In this document: positions 11,060 to 22,490 of the stretch, piece by piece
How the letters are laid out: each line of letters opens with the position of its first letter
Numbering within the stretch: the first letter of the stretch is position 1
Assembly: GCA_015227615.1 (NCBI GenBank)
Contig: JAALGZ010000009.1
Location: 1,240,001-1,304,000 of the forward strand
Source: Labyrinthula sp. Ha
Lineage: Eukaryota; Sar; Bigyra; Labyrinthulida; Labyrinthulaceae
DNA: 64,000 nt
Direction of reading: 5' to 3'
The notes under the pieces: generated by a model
Told to the model about the DNA's origin: nothing
Databases searched by the model: none
Seen by the model: the letters and a program-made list of their open reading frames with translations, nothing else
Translations under genes and position numbers: made by a program

Positions 11060-12164
11060 TATTTTTCTTTTCTGATAATCCTCTTTATAAACACAAAGGT
11101 CAATAATTTTATTTTGAGAAGCAAAGGAACAACCTCTAGTATAAACAGAATGTTGTCTATTCTCATTTGCTACTGCATGAATTTGATATTCATCTGAACA
11201 AAGTTTTTTCACTTATTTTACTATTCTTTTAAGAAGTATAGAAAATAAAATATTCCCTGCAGATAAAACTATGTTATTAAATAGCTGTTTTCTCATAATC
11301 TTGACACAGTATGAAATACTTAGGTAAGCAAGTTGATGCAAGCCATAGTCTTCATTATCAAACAATCAAGGTTTAAATAATGCTTCTGGACTTTTTATGC
11401 ATTCTTCATTAACTATAATTATATTTCTATCTGGTAATTCATATTCCTTATCTAAAACAGTTTCCATTACTTTTTTATAATCAAGAGATAAGTAACAAAC
11501 ACGTTTTTTTAAACTCTTCCATACGTTCTCTTATATAGTGTTCAAAATTATATACTTTTTCTATTATTAATATATCACCAATAAATTTTATTAAATTTCT
11601 TCCAAAAATATTTAATATTTTTATTAAAGAAGATAAAATATATAATTTATAGATTGGAATACAGCTTGTGTTATCTAAACCTGATTCAATAACTAATCCA
11701 GTATATCTCTCATAAAAATAAAAGATAATACTGTAGAGTTTTCAATATATATGTATATATGGAATATTTAATCTACTAAATAACTCATTTTATATTCTAT
11801 TTCTTTATGTTTTGGGGTTAAGATGAGGTTCTGAAAGTACCAGAGGAAATTCTCTTGGATCCTCTTTTAACAAAGTGTAGAATGAGTGATACCAAACTTC
11901 TGGAAGAATATCGTACATATGAATTATTGAGCGATGAACAGGCATATACATTCTGGTAAGAGCCTTGTTAACTTGAACCTCATTTCCAAAAATGCAAACG
12001 ATAAGAAGGCCAAAGTTCATGCAGTTGTAATGGTTATCTATTCTTTCTACAACTGAAGGGAAAATAAAATATGGCAACAGCATGTCTGAAAAACCTATTC
12101 TTTTAGAAAGACCTCCATTATCAAAGACAATGACCTTTTTGTTCTTAAAGGACATAGAGAGCAT
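11060..12164 (-). pseudogene. Actin-like pseudogene, full length, decayed
   Basis: The first 119 codons read as an actin relative (VFDNGGLSKRIGFS, VWYHSFYTLLKEDPREFPL, LSEPHLNPKT) before a stop at 11805. Colinear actin-like segments continue: SGLDNTSCIPIYK near 11660, CYLSLDYKK near 11490, YELPDRNIIIVNEECIKSP near 11400-11450, KQLFNNIVLSAGN near 11280, and NENRQHSVYTRGCSFASQN near 11120. Each aligns in order to the actin at 1337-2473. The ATP-binding loop is altered (DNGG rather than DNGSG) and there are stops and frame changes. It is therefore an old actin or actin-related paralogue that died after diverging. The 3' limit is approximate. Confidence 0.8.
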
Positions 12165-15100
12165 AGAATTTAGTGATAGTTGTTATACAAATTTTGAGAA
12201 CTCTTAAGAGTTACTTTATTTTTGACTGATATAATTATTTATGGTTAAAAGGACTACGTATAAATAGAGGTCATTTTTCGGATTCATTGTGATATCTGGT
12301 TATAGTATATTTGACACTTCATTCTAATGTAGTATTTCGAAATAAATGAAGTTGCTTGTCTTTAATGGTGATATATTAAATTTCTGAAAGAGAAATAAAG
12401 AAAGACTTATTATCTAAGAACGTTATTTTGAACCCATATTCGAATCTTTACACCCGAAAATAAACTAAATGCCTATTACTCTTTTTATATGTTTAGATTT
12501 CAGTAACGCTTCTGTTTCTTGAAATAATTGAAGGATGGAAAGCCTCTCTAGAGGTCAAGAACAGGGAATGTTGAGAAAAATTGACAACTTAGACATTGAG
12601 AATGTCCCATTGAAAAACTATAATGAACTATACAAAAGCTTATACCTTCATTGAACTAGAGAGCAAGTAGCAAAAAAAGTTCATTTCCAGGAAAACTAAC
12701 TTTTTTTTTCATATGCGCCTGCCTCTCACTCCTCGTAGTCTTTCCTTAGTAGAAATCTTCCTGTATCATGTAATTGAATTATTTTTTCCGGGTTAAGCAG
12801 ATTGCGCTCGATTATCTAAAAATTCTTATTGAATCTTGAGTTTTCCTCAGTTTCATAATTTAAAAATGCTTTAAATTAGTTGCAACTATATCAAAGTGCA
12901 ATGGACTATGATCCATTAAATATTCTAAGCTCTAGTGAACAAGGTAATGAATTGAAATCTAATGTCTTTCATCTGGATATTCTATCATAAATGTGCAAGC
13001 TCGAGCGATAAACTATTAAATATTAAAAAAAAATGGAAAAATTATAACAGATGTTTGGCTCAAACTTGGGTTGACAAAAAAGAAGGAACTGCTGCTGGGA
13101 ACTACTTCCCAAATGAAACCAGTTAAACGCACCATTTACTTGCTGCTATCCTGAGAAGAGAGCTTGATCGTGATTACCACCTTTTATCAGGAACACGTTT
13201 GATACTATTTTGCCATCTGAAAGAAAATATTTGAATAGAAACATCTTTCTTTGTATATATATTAAATGTTTATATTAGGTTAACCATGAAGGTTTAGTAT
13301 TGGTCCATGCATGCAAATAACTTATTACTTACTGATTGGTTTTATCAGGTATTGTTTTTCAGAAGTACTGATTTTGGTGCTTCTGAAAGATCCTGCATAT
13401 GGTTGATATTTATGAAAAGTATCTTTATTGAATACAGAGTTCTTCAACACTCAAGGTCAGAAATTATTAGGGTTAAGAAATTCTGTAATATGAAGAAAAC
13501 AACTATAGCATTTTATAGCGTACAGCCTAAGCGCAACCGCAGAGAAATGACTACAATTGTTTGAAAATTAATATTTGTTATGTTATTTGCATATAAAAAC
13601 TTCGGTTTATCCGGCATGAGCTTTAAATTTGGTAGTCCTAGTAGAAACTTCTTAAGATTTTTTCTTGATTGCTCATAAGCGATAACCAAACTTTAAGTTA
13701 TTAAATAAAATCTCTTTCATCTACACTATTTTTATGCACAACCATTCTAATTTGCTGTTCTGAACAATATGTGTAATCAAAGTATTTCGTGGACATGTAT
13801 TGTAGAATGTAAAATTACATGCGAACATAGATTTTTATTCTTATTATTTTTTGGTATGAAATAAATTTTGAATGGACCTATGATAGATGTTGCACAATGA
13901 TGCTAAAATATGAGGAATAGAATTTTCAATATTAATGCATATACGACACTAGCAAGGTCTCAATGTTTCAAGTTTCTGACATATATTCATACACAGGTAA
14001 GTTAATCGATATATTTTCTCTCAACAAATCTTTTGAAACTACATGGGGTCAGGCTTACTTCTATCAAACCAAGGATGATTCTCATAATGTTCTAAAATAA
14101 AAACTTCAGATAACCATGGCCTTTTTAAAACCACTGTGTAGTAAGCGCTGATTTTATGTGCTAGTTTAGCCATATGACTTTGTCCTGGTTATCCTCGCTA
14201 ATAACATGAAATAAACACCCTACAAGCAAAACAAGTGATATATATGATACCTAGTACTCTTGTCTAAAGGGGGAAACAAAATGAACTTATTTCATTTGTT
14301 TACTAGTGTAAGCCAGCCAAGTATAATAAAAAGCTAGTAATAGCCGAGTTCTCAGAAAGTTAAAGCATCAAGAGACACATAAAAATATAAAATAATAATA
14401 AGTAGAGTAAGAATCTTCATGTTACCCTTCTTAAACATATATGAGAGGCTTAGCGAGCATATCTAGTAAGATTTTTTTGAAATTATTTCTCGTATTTTTC
14501 TGAATAAGCTTATTCTCTTTCAAGGGCCTTTTCTCTCTGTAGAATACTAAAAAAGAGAGATTACAACGTCTGAGAAACAAATACTAGTATATTCTTGAAC
14601 TTGCCGGGGGAAGGTATTTTCTATCTCGAGTTAGACTTGTATTTAGCACCCTTTAGACTATACTTTCTCTGCAAATGATAAGTTAGCAGATTTTACATCA
14701 AATTATAGCAAAATTATTACTCATACTACCCAATAGTTGCCTGAACTGCGGGAATCTGGGGTCCCTATAGAAGATTTCCTATTTTGAGTCTGTGTAGCGA
14801 CATAATTTAACATAATTGACTATATACAAGGGATAGAAGTCCAAAACAATACCGGAGGAAACAAAGCAAAGTAAACAAGTATGATGTTCTTAGCCCTCGG
14901 TGAAGATGATATAAAGTAAAATTTTAAATCTAATAGAAACGTTGGCCAATTCAGAATGCTGTACTGAGGAAAGGTTCAACAATGCCTTATAGAATTCTTG
15001 CAGGGCCAATCGACTGGAAAGTACCAACTTTGCTATTTTCTTAGAGAATGCCAGTAAATAAGATAAAAAACTATAGCATAAATGATGCAAGATTGTTTAT

Positions 15101-18100
15101 ACATTTTCAAGATTTTTGAGTCTTGAAATAAATTTTAAGCTTTTTATTGATGAATCTGAGACCTACTTATGCATTATCTGTATATTCCACACTGCCCTTG
15201 AAGTCACTGTAATTTGAAAAATAAGAAAATACACATAGGAAATAAGAAAGAAGGAGAACGGTTCTCTTGAAATCTTGGTGTAGATAATTTGAGTAGAGAA
15301 GAACCAGTTGATACAATGTAGGGAAATGTTATGGGAGCTTTATTTTCCAAGAACTTTGTTTTTATAAAAACAAAAGGTAGAAGGATATACTAGTTTATTT
15401 AGGGAATATAAATATTGATGGTTTTTTATGGTGCTACATCAATTACCTGCATTTTGGTACTAGGAAAGCTATAATAACTTTTCTTCGCCGATAATGAGGT
15501 AACTATGAAGGAAACTTATTCAAAAGCACCGGCAATATAAACTGTCCAACCTATTTTGAGCTAAAAAGCTAGAAACACCAATTTATTCTGTCTATGTGTA
15601 TATATGTGTATGCTTAAAATCATTTTGTTTTAGTCAAAAATTAAATAAGGATTTATCTGATTTCGGCAATATGTTTGAGCATACATTATCAGATCTTGTG
15701 TTTAGGTCAATTGCATATATATATATCACCGGTTACCACTATTATCCTCATTCACTCGGATAGTTCTAAGAAATGGAAAACCTAATACCCAGTCTCTAGT
15801 GGAACCTTAAGAATAAAATAGATAGAAACGCTTTGCCTTCCGTATCGAGATAACAGAACATATATTTCTCATAGTGTGCATATTATCATACTCTACTATC
15901 ACAAGAAATTACCTCTTCATAGGTTCAGCTGCATTAATCTTGCGAGAGCCGTATCCTCCTTTATATATTGTTTCAAATGCTTTATGTAAAATTAACTATT
16001 TTCCAATAAAAAACAAGGATCTTACCTTTTTTCAGTTGGCTTACAACTATATTGCGGTTAGTTGGTGCTGCTATTCTTAATCAGCTTCGACATTAACTTC
16101 TTACGACCATTGCATCATTATCCGTTAATACCTTGCTGTGATATGAGTTTGCTGAGATAGATCTGATGATTATAAGAAGTTTAATGCGTTAATTGTCAGC
16201 ATTCTTCTTGCGATGTGCAAAATATGCATCTCTTGTTCCTCATTCATCTTTTTAAAGAGCTGCCGAAATGTGTGTCTCGCCTAATTTACATTATATTAGA
16301 TTTATTAATGATAACTTCCTGTTGAGAAATCAAAATTTTCAACCAGAAAATTGAGTCTTAATTCAGGAGTCGGGAAAAGATATTTGATCTTCCCAAATAT
16401 TTATTAGCATTGATTCAAAATGATCGTCTTTTTTGCTCATTTACCTAATCTTTTCTCACTTCGGGCATAGGGATAAAAGCTTAGCCAATTAAAACCGTTA
16501 GCTCTTTGGGTTTTCCGTACAAAATCGCACCTCCGATAAATATTTGCGCCTGGTTTAAAATAAACTTGGTAACGCCTAGTAGTGTTTGCAGATATTATAG
16601 ATGGAGTTTTTGTTTTGTTTCAGTAACTTTGAAGAGAGGACTTCAGGTCACCGGGGAACCTGGAATGAAAATTTTTATTAACCCCTCCATACTGTGTTTA
16701 CCTCCGTGCAACTATTCAATTCACGCTTTAGCAGGTATATTCATAATCTAGTTGTGCCGTAAGGTATCTTGGGTGGGAATTTATTACCCTATTCCTCAGA
16801 TATTTGATTTTTAGATTTATAGGTGAGTTTCTTGCATTCTTGCTGGGTATTCTGAAAAGTAGAGAAATTAGGTTGTTTATGATCTCAAAATTTATCCTGA
16901 TTTGATAAAAGAAGTTACCTCTTTCGCAAAAACGATGCTAGATTCTTCCTCTGCATTATCCTGGAACGCTAACGGTATTCCCTGATGCTTTCCGTTAAAT
17001 ATTACGTGACCATAATACTTCTCTAGTGGGTAAGCTAGAAGAGGTGAATTTTACTGGTACAAAACCTGGGTAGGCCAATATCTGCTTGTGTGAAACAACA
17101 GGGGTAATTAAAGGACTAACTTGATCATAGTTAAATAAAAAGTCCAAATACTTATGGCTACAGTGCATTTTTGATAAAAAATGTTAAGATTCAGATGATA
17201 ATATTCTTGATGCTAGTGCTTCTATATATGGCAAAGTCTCCTTTCACTAATATTTCTTGTTCTTTACAATTACCTTACAGACCAATTTTGCAAATTTAGG
17301 CTTCTTTTCCCTACTTAAATTTGAAAAACAGAGAGTTTGGTGTGAAATGTTAAGTAGCTAGGTGTTGGCCCCATAAACTGGCTGTGAGGTCATGTGCAAA
17401 GTTTTAATTAAAGGTTTACATTATCCATTCTGCATGTTAGTCACACTAGTAGACTAATTTGATATAATTTTCAAGGAATCATCTCGTTCATTCCCTTATG
17501 AACAAGCATTTGGTCTTCAGTAAGCATCAGGAATTAAATTTTAGTAAATGTTGTTCTCTTTTTGTAGGATATCTCGATATAAGGGTTCGTACCCGTGAAA
17601 AACAGAGGATGGGGGTAAAAAAATATCTAGAGCTTAGTAGAGGTAATAGCAGGTAAGATTATTTTAACATAACTTTTACCGTTGGTTTGTTCAGGATAGC
17701 TATTTCTTTTTGGTATATTTTAGTTTCTTTTCACCATAGGAAAAGGTTTTTCAACTATTGGTTAGATACTCTCTCAGAAAGCATAACTAACAAGTTTATA
17801 GTATATCATCTGGCTATTTTGGTGCTTAGCCGTAACTAGAGAAATTTAATTTTTGCCTAAGAACTGTTTCGCTTATTTTCTGTAAGAATTTCCTTAACGG
17901 ATTAGGAATTAACTGTAATGCCTGCAAGTACGATAATCCCCTTAATTTACTTTGATCCAAGAAAGTTAATTGACCTGATATTCTTTTGGAAGTCATGCTT
18001 TGATAATACAATACACCTTCGCGTTCATCCTATTCTTTGTTGAATATATACAATGAAAGGTTCCTAAACTACTAAAGAACCAAAGTACTCCTAATACTAA

Positions 18101-18585
18101 ACTAAAAAGGCTCCAGAAAGTAACAAATAACAAGTCGTGAAATTTAAACATGTAAGGTTTTGTTTACTACTGTATGTAACAGTTCCCCAACTATATCCAC
18201 AATGTGTTTTTGTTTACTTTAAGAACTTTTGTTTACTTTTTCGCTGAGTGTGTTTAGTATTGGCTTCAGCACGAACAAAAACTTAATAGTTTTGAGAAAC
18301 TTCAAGAAAATGGATGTTATCATTTGTTTATTGTTATTCCTATTAATGTTCTATTTATTTAAAATATAATAAATTAAATATTAACTATACAATAAGAAAC
18401 TATTGGTATACCTTTTTTTTTTTTTTTTGGTTTTATTATTATTTATTTATATTTCAATTTGAAAATACGGTACAAAAATTGAACCTGATTCCAAATCAGA
18501 ACTGATATAGGCCATATGGCCCATTCCTATCTGGTTATCTGTACTTACCCGTTAAGGAAGAAATAGAAAACCTAAAACAATAAGA
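12165..18585. other. 6.4-kb gene desert
   Basis: Unique-looking AT-rich sequence. Short open frames at 13307-13564, 15874-16080 and 16506-16751 show no domain or gene-like context. A poly-T run lies near 18413-18428. A palindrome GGCCATATGGCC lies near 18512, about 70 bp upstream of the next gene. No TE family, tRNA or repeat array is supported. Confidence 0.5.
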
Positions 18586-19500
18586 ATGAGAAGAAATTAT
18601 GAAGAAGGATCACCACCACCAAAAAGTGAGGCACGGTCAGTTATATCTGCTCTAGCTATGGGAAATCGAAAAGAATTTACAAGTTCAGTTGCAACAACCG
18701 GTTCAACACGAACTCATGCTTACAACGCCGAGGAAAGATTTCCAGCTTTCTTACCAGCTAGAGAGTCAGCGTTGATTAGCAATGAAACTGCAAAAGATAC
18801 AAAGAACCATTATAATAACACAGAAGCTGGAAAGATACTTACTGAGAATAATTTTGCAACTCCTTTGGACCCTAAGAATCCAGGACAAGTTGCACCTGCT
18901 GTCCCTAATGTCAGAGTTGAAGATGAGAGCTGGCTGAAGAAACGATGGCCTGTACTTTTAGGACTTGGGTTGGCTTTAATTGTCTTGATTGTGATTGCTT
19001 CTGGTGGAGATGATGAAGATGATGACGACATTGAGTTAGACAATAGTTTACTTGAGCAGTTCGAGTTAGATTGTGAGGATGAAACTGGTAATGTTGCTTT
19101 ATGCGTAAATGGAATTGAGTTTCTTACCTGCAGAAACGGTGTTTTTGACGATGATGAATGTGATGAAGAAGAAGATGAAATATGTATTGTGAATGGAGAT
19201 ATTGTTAATATAAATAACGTTTGTATTTCAGACGAGGATGACGACGACGAAGAGGATGACGAGGATGAAGATGACGATAGTATTGTATCCCAAACGGACG
19301 TGTTTGATGAGTTTCGGTTAAATTGTGCTAGTGAAAATGGAGCTGTCGGTCTATGTGTGGATGGGATAAACTATCTTAGTTGTGAAGAAGGTGAATTTGA
19401 AGTAGATGATTGTGATGAGGATGAAGGTGAAGAATGCATTGTTACAGGAATCGTTGTTGACTTAGACTCCATATGTGGTGAAGACGACGACGATGATTAA
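18586..19500 (+). CDS. Single-pass membrane protein with two acidic Cys repeats
   Basis: 304 residues from an ATG preceded by an A-rich leader. Residues 1-118 are polar. One membrane segment lies near 120-141 (WPVLLGLGLALIVLIVIASGG). The rest is a very acidic tail made of two tandem domains of about 60 residues. Each has the layout FxLxC(x)nLCVxGIxxLxCxxGxF then DxC, an acidic run, C-I-V-x-G and a final Cys. The first spans about 158-212 and the second about 243-297, separated by a run of Asp and Glu; the protein ends in Asp. The paired Cys suggest disulphides and an extracellular or luminal location, and the acid clusters suggest Ca2+ or cation binding; both are inferred. No known family recognised. 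Confidence 0.8.
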   Translation: MRRNYEEGSPPPKSEARSVISALAMGNRKEFTSSVATTGSTRTHAYNAEERFPAFLPARESALISNETAKDTKNHYNNTEAGKILTENNFATPLDPKNPGQVAPAVPNVRVEDESWLKKRWPVLLGLGLALIVLIVIASGGDDEDDDDIELDNSLLEQFELDCEDETGNVALCVNGIEFLTCRNGVFDDDECDEEEDEICIVNGDIVNINNVCISDEDDDDEEDDEDEDDDSIVSQTDVFDEFRLNCASENGAVGLCVDGINYLSCEEGEFEVDDCDEDEGEECIVTGIVVDLDSICGEDDDDD

Positions 19501-19858
19501 TACTCCGATTAGGTTAGAGTCGTAGAGGCTATAAAAAACTAGAATAGCATATTTGCAGTTTAGAGGTTTATTTCGTTTCTATATGTTAGAACTTTTAAGT
19601 ATCAAGCTTTAGTAATAAAGTTTATTGGATTGAATAAACTTAATATCTAATTGAGTTTGAAGATCGTAAAAAAAGTAAAACAATATTTTAGTTTCTTTAT
19701 ATATCTAGATATATTGTTCTGAATCATAATTTAGTTCATATAGTAAATGATTACCTAGTACAATATAGTCAATATAGAATAAAAGAACCCTTTAAAAAGA
19801 TAGATAGGAAAAAGCATCTAGTGAAATCAAACTATATTCAATTTCTTCATTTTATACA
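19501..19858. other. Spacer between convergent genes
   Basis: 358 bp of AT-rich sequence between the stops of two convergent genes, presumably both 3' UTRs. This is the only convergent pair in the window with a long spacer. Confidence 0.6.
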
Positions 19859-21499
19859 TTAAGAGGTTCTATTCAAGTCTCTTTTCAGTTGACTAACTAT
19901 ATCTCTAGTATAGTCATCAATCAAACAATCAACATCAGGTTTATCAAACTCTTCAATAACATCTTCTAATCCTGCTTGTTTTACTTGTTTAATAACTTCT
20001 ATATCATCTGCAGTGAGTTCATTTAAAACATAAAACATCCACGAAAACTTTTTTCCAACGTGCTTTTTTTGTTCAGGATTCAAATTAGACAATTCATGTA
20101 AATTAAAACCAACACTAAAAGATAAACTTCGAACAATTGCACCAGCTAATTTCCTTTCTTTAAACAAATTTTTATGTGGTAGATAATCAATCAACTCTCC
20201 AATTAGAGTATATAACTTTGACATTGCTTCATAACTTAGTCCATTATCTGTTCGAATAATCATAGTAATAACTGAATAAAACTGAGTTAAGTTATTTGTT
20301 TCAAAACCTTTATTTGGGTTTTTCATAAAGAAAAAACTTCTTTTATCATATTTTGGGTTTAATCTTGCAAAGTGTTTGCAATAGATTATAATACTTTTGA
20401 ACATTTCTGTATAAAGATTATTTTTATTTATATAAACTTCTGGAGATTTAGAATAGTGGAAACTCATTGCAGTTGCAAAAGATTCGAGAATCTCAGTAAA
20501 ATATGGAAGTTTTGTAATTTTCTTACTAAAATTTCGTAACAGATGTACAACCTCAAGTACAACTTCAATACTATCTAAATTATCATTAAGAAGATTAAGT
20601 ACATTTTGAATATCTTCTAACTTAAAGGCTTCTTTTAAAAACTGTTTATCTTCATCAGTCATATTTTTTCCACTTACATAAACTAAATTATTTAAAGCAG
20701 GTAAGACAGATCTTATTAGAGTAACATTATTTCTTTGAAAGTGTAAAATTTCTAATAAAGGTTTATGAAGTTTTTTCTTTCTCATATTTATTCTATTTTC
20801 ACTTTCATAACAAAGTAAAAGCATAGTTTCAGAACAAAGTTTTTGTACTTTTTGCATAGTAATATTTTTCTTTGCTTGTCCTGTGAATAAAGAAAAAGTT
20901 TCAACTATTAAATTTCCAATACCAACTGAATAAATACTTTGAATATATATTTTTGCTTTTTCTTTTGGTATGTTTTTTACATTTCTTGTTTTTAGAAAAT
21001 CATCTAAAACAAAAACTAAAAATCTGAAAGTGTGTAAATAATATTTTGGAGTTGGAACTTTTTCATTTGATAAATATTCACAAGATTTTTTACATTTTAA
21101 TAAGATATCTTCTGAATATGATGAAAAATCAGGAGATTCTAAACGTTCTTTCTTATCTAAGTTAACGAAAAACTCCTCAATTTCTTGGAATGGATTATAA
21201 GTTGAAGAAAAAGGGTTCCTATTTTCTTGTGGTGGAGTTGAATCAATTTTTTTCTTTCCATATTTTCCTGTATTTCTTAATAGAGTATTCTTAATTGTTT
21301 TCATCAAGTCTGTAGTTTGTAGAAAGATGTCTTCACTTGGTGTGAGGTAAGTCTTCGGCTTTTCTTCTTCGTTTAAGTATTTTTCAATATATGAGGTATC
21401 TTTAGATAGATACTTAGGTTGTTTATGTTCTTCAGATAGCCTGATATGAGATGTTAATGGAGATCTGTAGACAAAATCACCTTCTGGAGTTGTTTCCAT
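19859..21499 (-). CDS. Large helical protein of unknown function
   Basis: 546 residues from the ATG at 21499 (a TTG one codon upstream was ignored). The first 125 residues are polar and probably disordered, with Pro- and Ser-rich stretches (PPQENRNPFSSTYNPFQEI). From about 150 onward the sequence is a continuous series of amphipathic helices (LLKCKKSCEYL, TLIRSVLPALNNLVYV, LDSIEVVLEVVHLLRNF) resembling an ARM/HEAT-type solenoid. No catalytic motif, signal peptide or membrane segment is seen. A scaffold role is possible but unproven. It is convergent with the acidic membrane protein gene. Confidence 0.75.
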   Translation of the reverse strand: METTPEGDFVYRSPLTSHIRLSEEHKQPKYLSKDTSYIEKYLNEEEKPKTYLTPSEDIFLQTTDLMKTIKNTLLRNTGKYGKKKIDSTPPQENRNPFSSTYNPFQEIEEFFVNLDKKERLESPDFSSYSEDILLKCKKSCEYLSNEKVPTPKYYLHTFRFLVFVLDDFLKTRNVKNIPKEKAKIYIQSIYSVGIGNLIVETFSLFTGQAKKNITMQKVQKLCSETMLLLCYESENRINMRKKKLHKPLLEILHFQRNNVTLIRSVLPALNNLVYVSGKNMTDEDKQFLKEAFKLEDIQNVLNLLNDNLDSIEVVLEVVHLLRNFSKKITKLPYFTEILESFATAMSFHYSKSPEVYINKNNLYTEMFKSIIIYCKHFARLNPKYDKRSFFFMKNPNKGFETNNLTQFYSVITMIIRTDNGLSYEAMSKLYTLIGELIDYLPHKNLFKERKLAGAIVRSLSFSVGFNLHELSNLNPEQKKHVGKKFSWMFYVLNELTADDIEVIKQVKQAGLEDVIEEFDKPDVDCLIDDYTRDIVSQLKRDLNRTS

Positions 21500-21676
21500 C
21501 AAACTCTTCTTGTTTTTATTTTTTGTTTTCGGTGTAGTTCACCTATGTTTTTATTCTAAGTGATATTTCGATAAACTTCATATTTTGGGCAATTCTCAAA
21601 ATAAAATTAAATGAGGTTAACATATTAAGGAAATCGGGTTTTGGAAGACCAGTTCCATTAAGGAAACAAACACTTT

Positions 21677-22490
21677 TTGGCCACATGGCCCCAAATTTTA
21701 AAAAGCAAAAAAGAAAACAAACAAAACAAAATTAACACTAAGTCAACGAAAACAGAGGAACTAGACCTCCAAAAATACAGTCAAACGGTTCCAAATGGTG
21801 AGTGGACCATATTAAGAGGTTCCACACCAGAAATTATGTTTCAAGCGCTTGAGACCTTTGCTGCAAACAGATTTAGATGGAAAAGAACCTCATCACACAG
21901 GTTTTCTGAGGAAGACATCAAAAGAATCTTTGGTTTTAGCAACAGAATGCTAAGAAGATGCAATGTTAAATGCATTTTTTTACCAACTTGCACTTTTGAG
22001 TTAAACATTAAGTTTGATCTAAGTCTAGCAAAGTACATCTTCCAAATTAAGAACCTTAAACACTCAGGACATGAAGTTAAATTGGATCTAAATGAAAGAA
22101 GGTTTCGATCTGGTCGAAGAGAAAATGAATTGAAAATGTTAAGGTACTTGGGTTTACCCGACACTAGCTTGGCCAGTGTTAAAGTTGCATTACATCGTGA
22201 GTTTCCAGGTGTGCACTTCGACAGATTTTTAGTTAAACGTGAATTAAAATATTTAAAACTGAAGGAAGAAACTCTGAAGACACTAACGTCAAGATTTTAA
22301 TGAAGACAGGTCAACAATGTTTAGCAAAAGGAGGAAGATTTTAAACGTAGTTTGCTCATGAAGAAAACGGAAGACCAACACTAAAAGGATTAAGTTTTCA
22401 AACTAAATTACAAAAAGAATTGGTAGATCTATACTCTAATTTAGTACAGATCGACACAACTTTAACAACTATGTATATTTTCTTGTAATA
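21677..22490 (+). mobile_element. MULE transposase 5' fragment
   Basis: Related to the MULE at 57472-60782, about half identical by eye at protein level. It covers the N-terminal zinc-binding module (RRCNVKC..C, KNLKHSGHE) and the start of the transposase domain (LRYLGLPDTSLASVKVALHR matches LKYLGVADTPLTSVEVALHR). The first frame runs to a stop at 22298-22300. A frameshift near 22265 puts the following matching segment (MKTGQQCLAKGG, GRPTLKGLSFQTKLQ, QIDTT) in another frame, with further stops near 22340. The match ends near 22490, before most of the catalytic domain. No terminal inverted repeats or target duplication were found, so it is an old truncated copy. The frame before the first clear homology opens with TTG, so no start is claimed. 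Confidence 0.8.

Noticed and set aside
18810-19043. Ser/Pro-rich minus-strand frame
   Set aside because: Antisense shadow of the acidic repeat gene.
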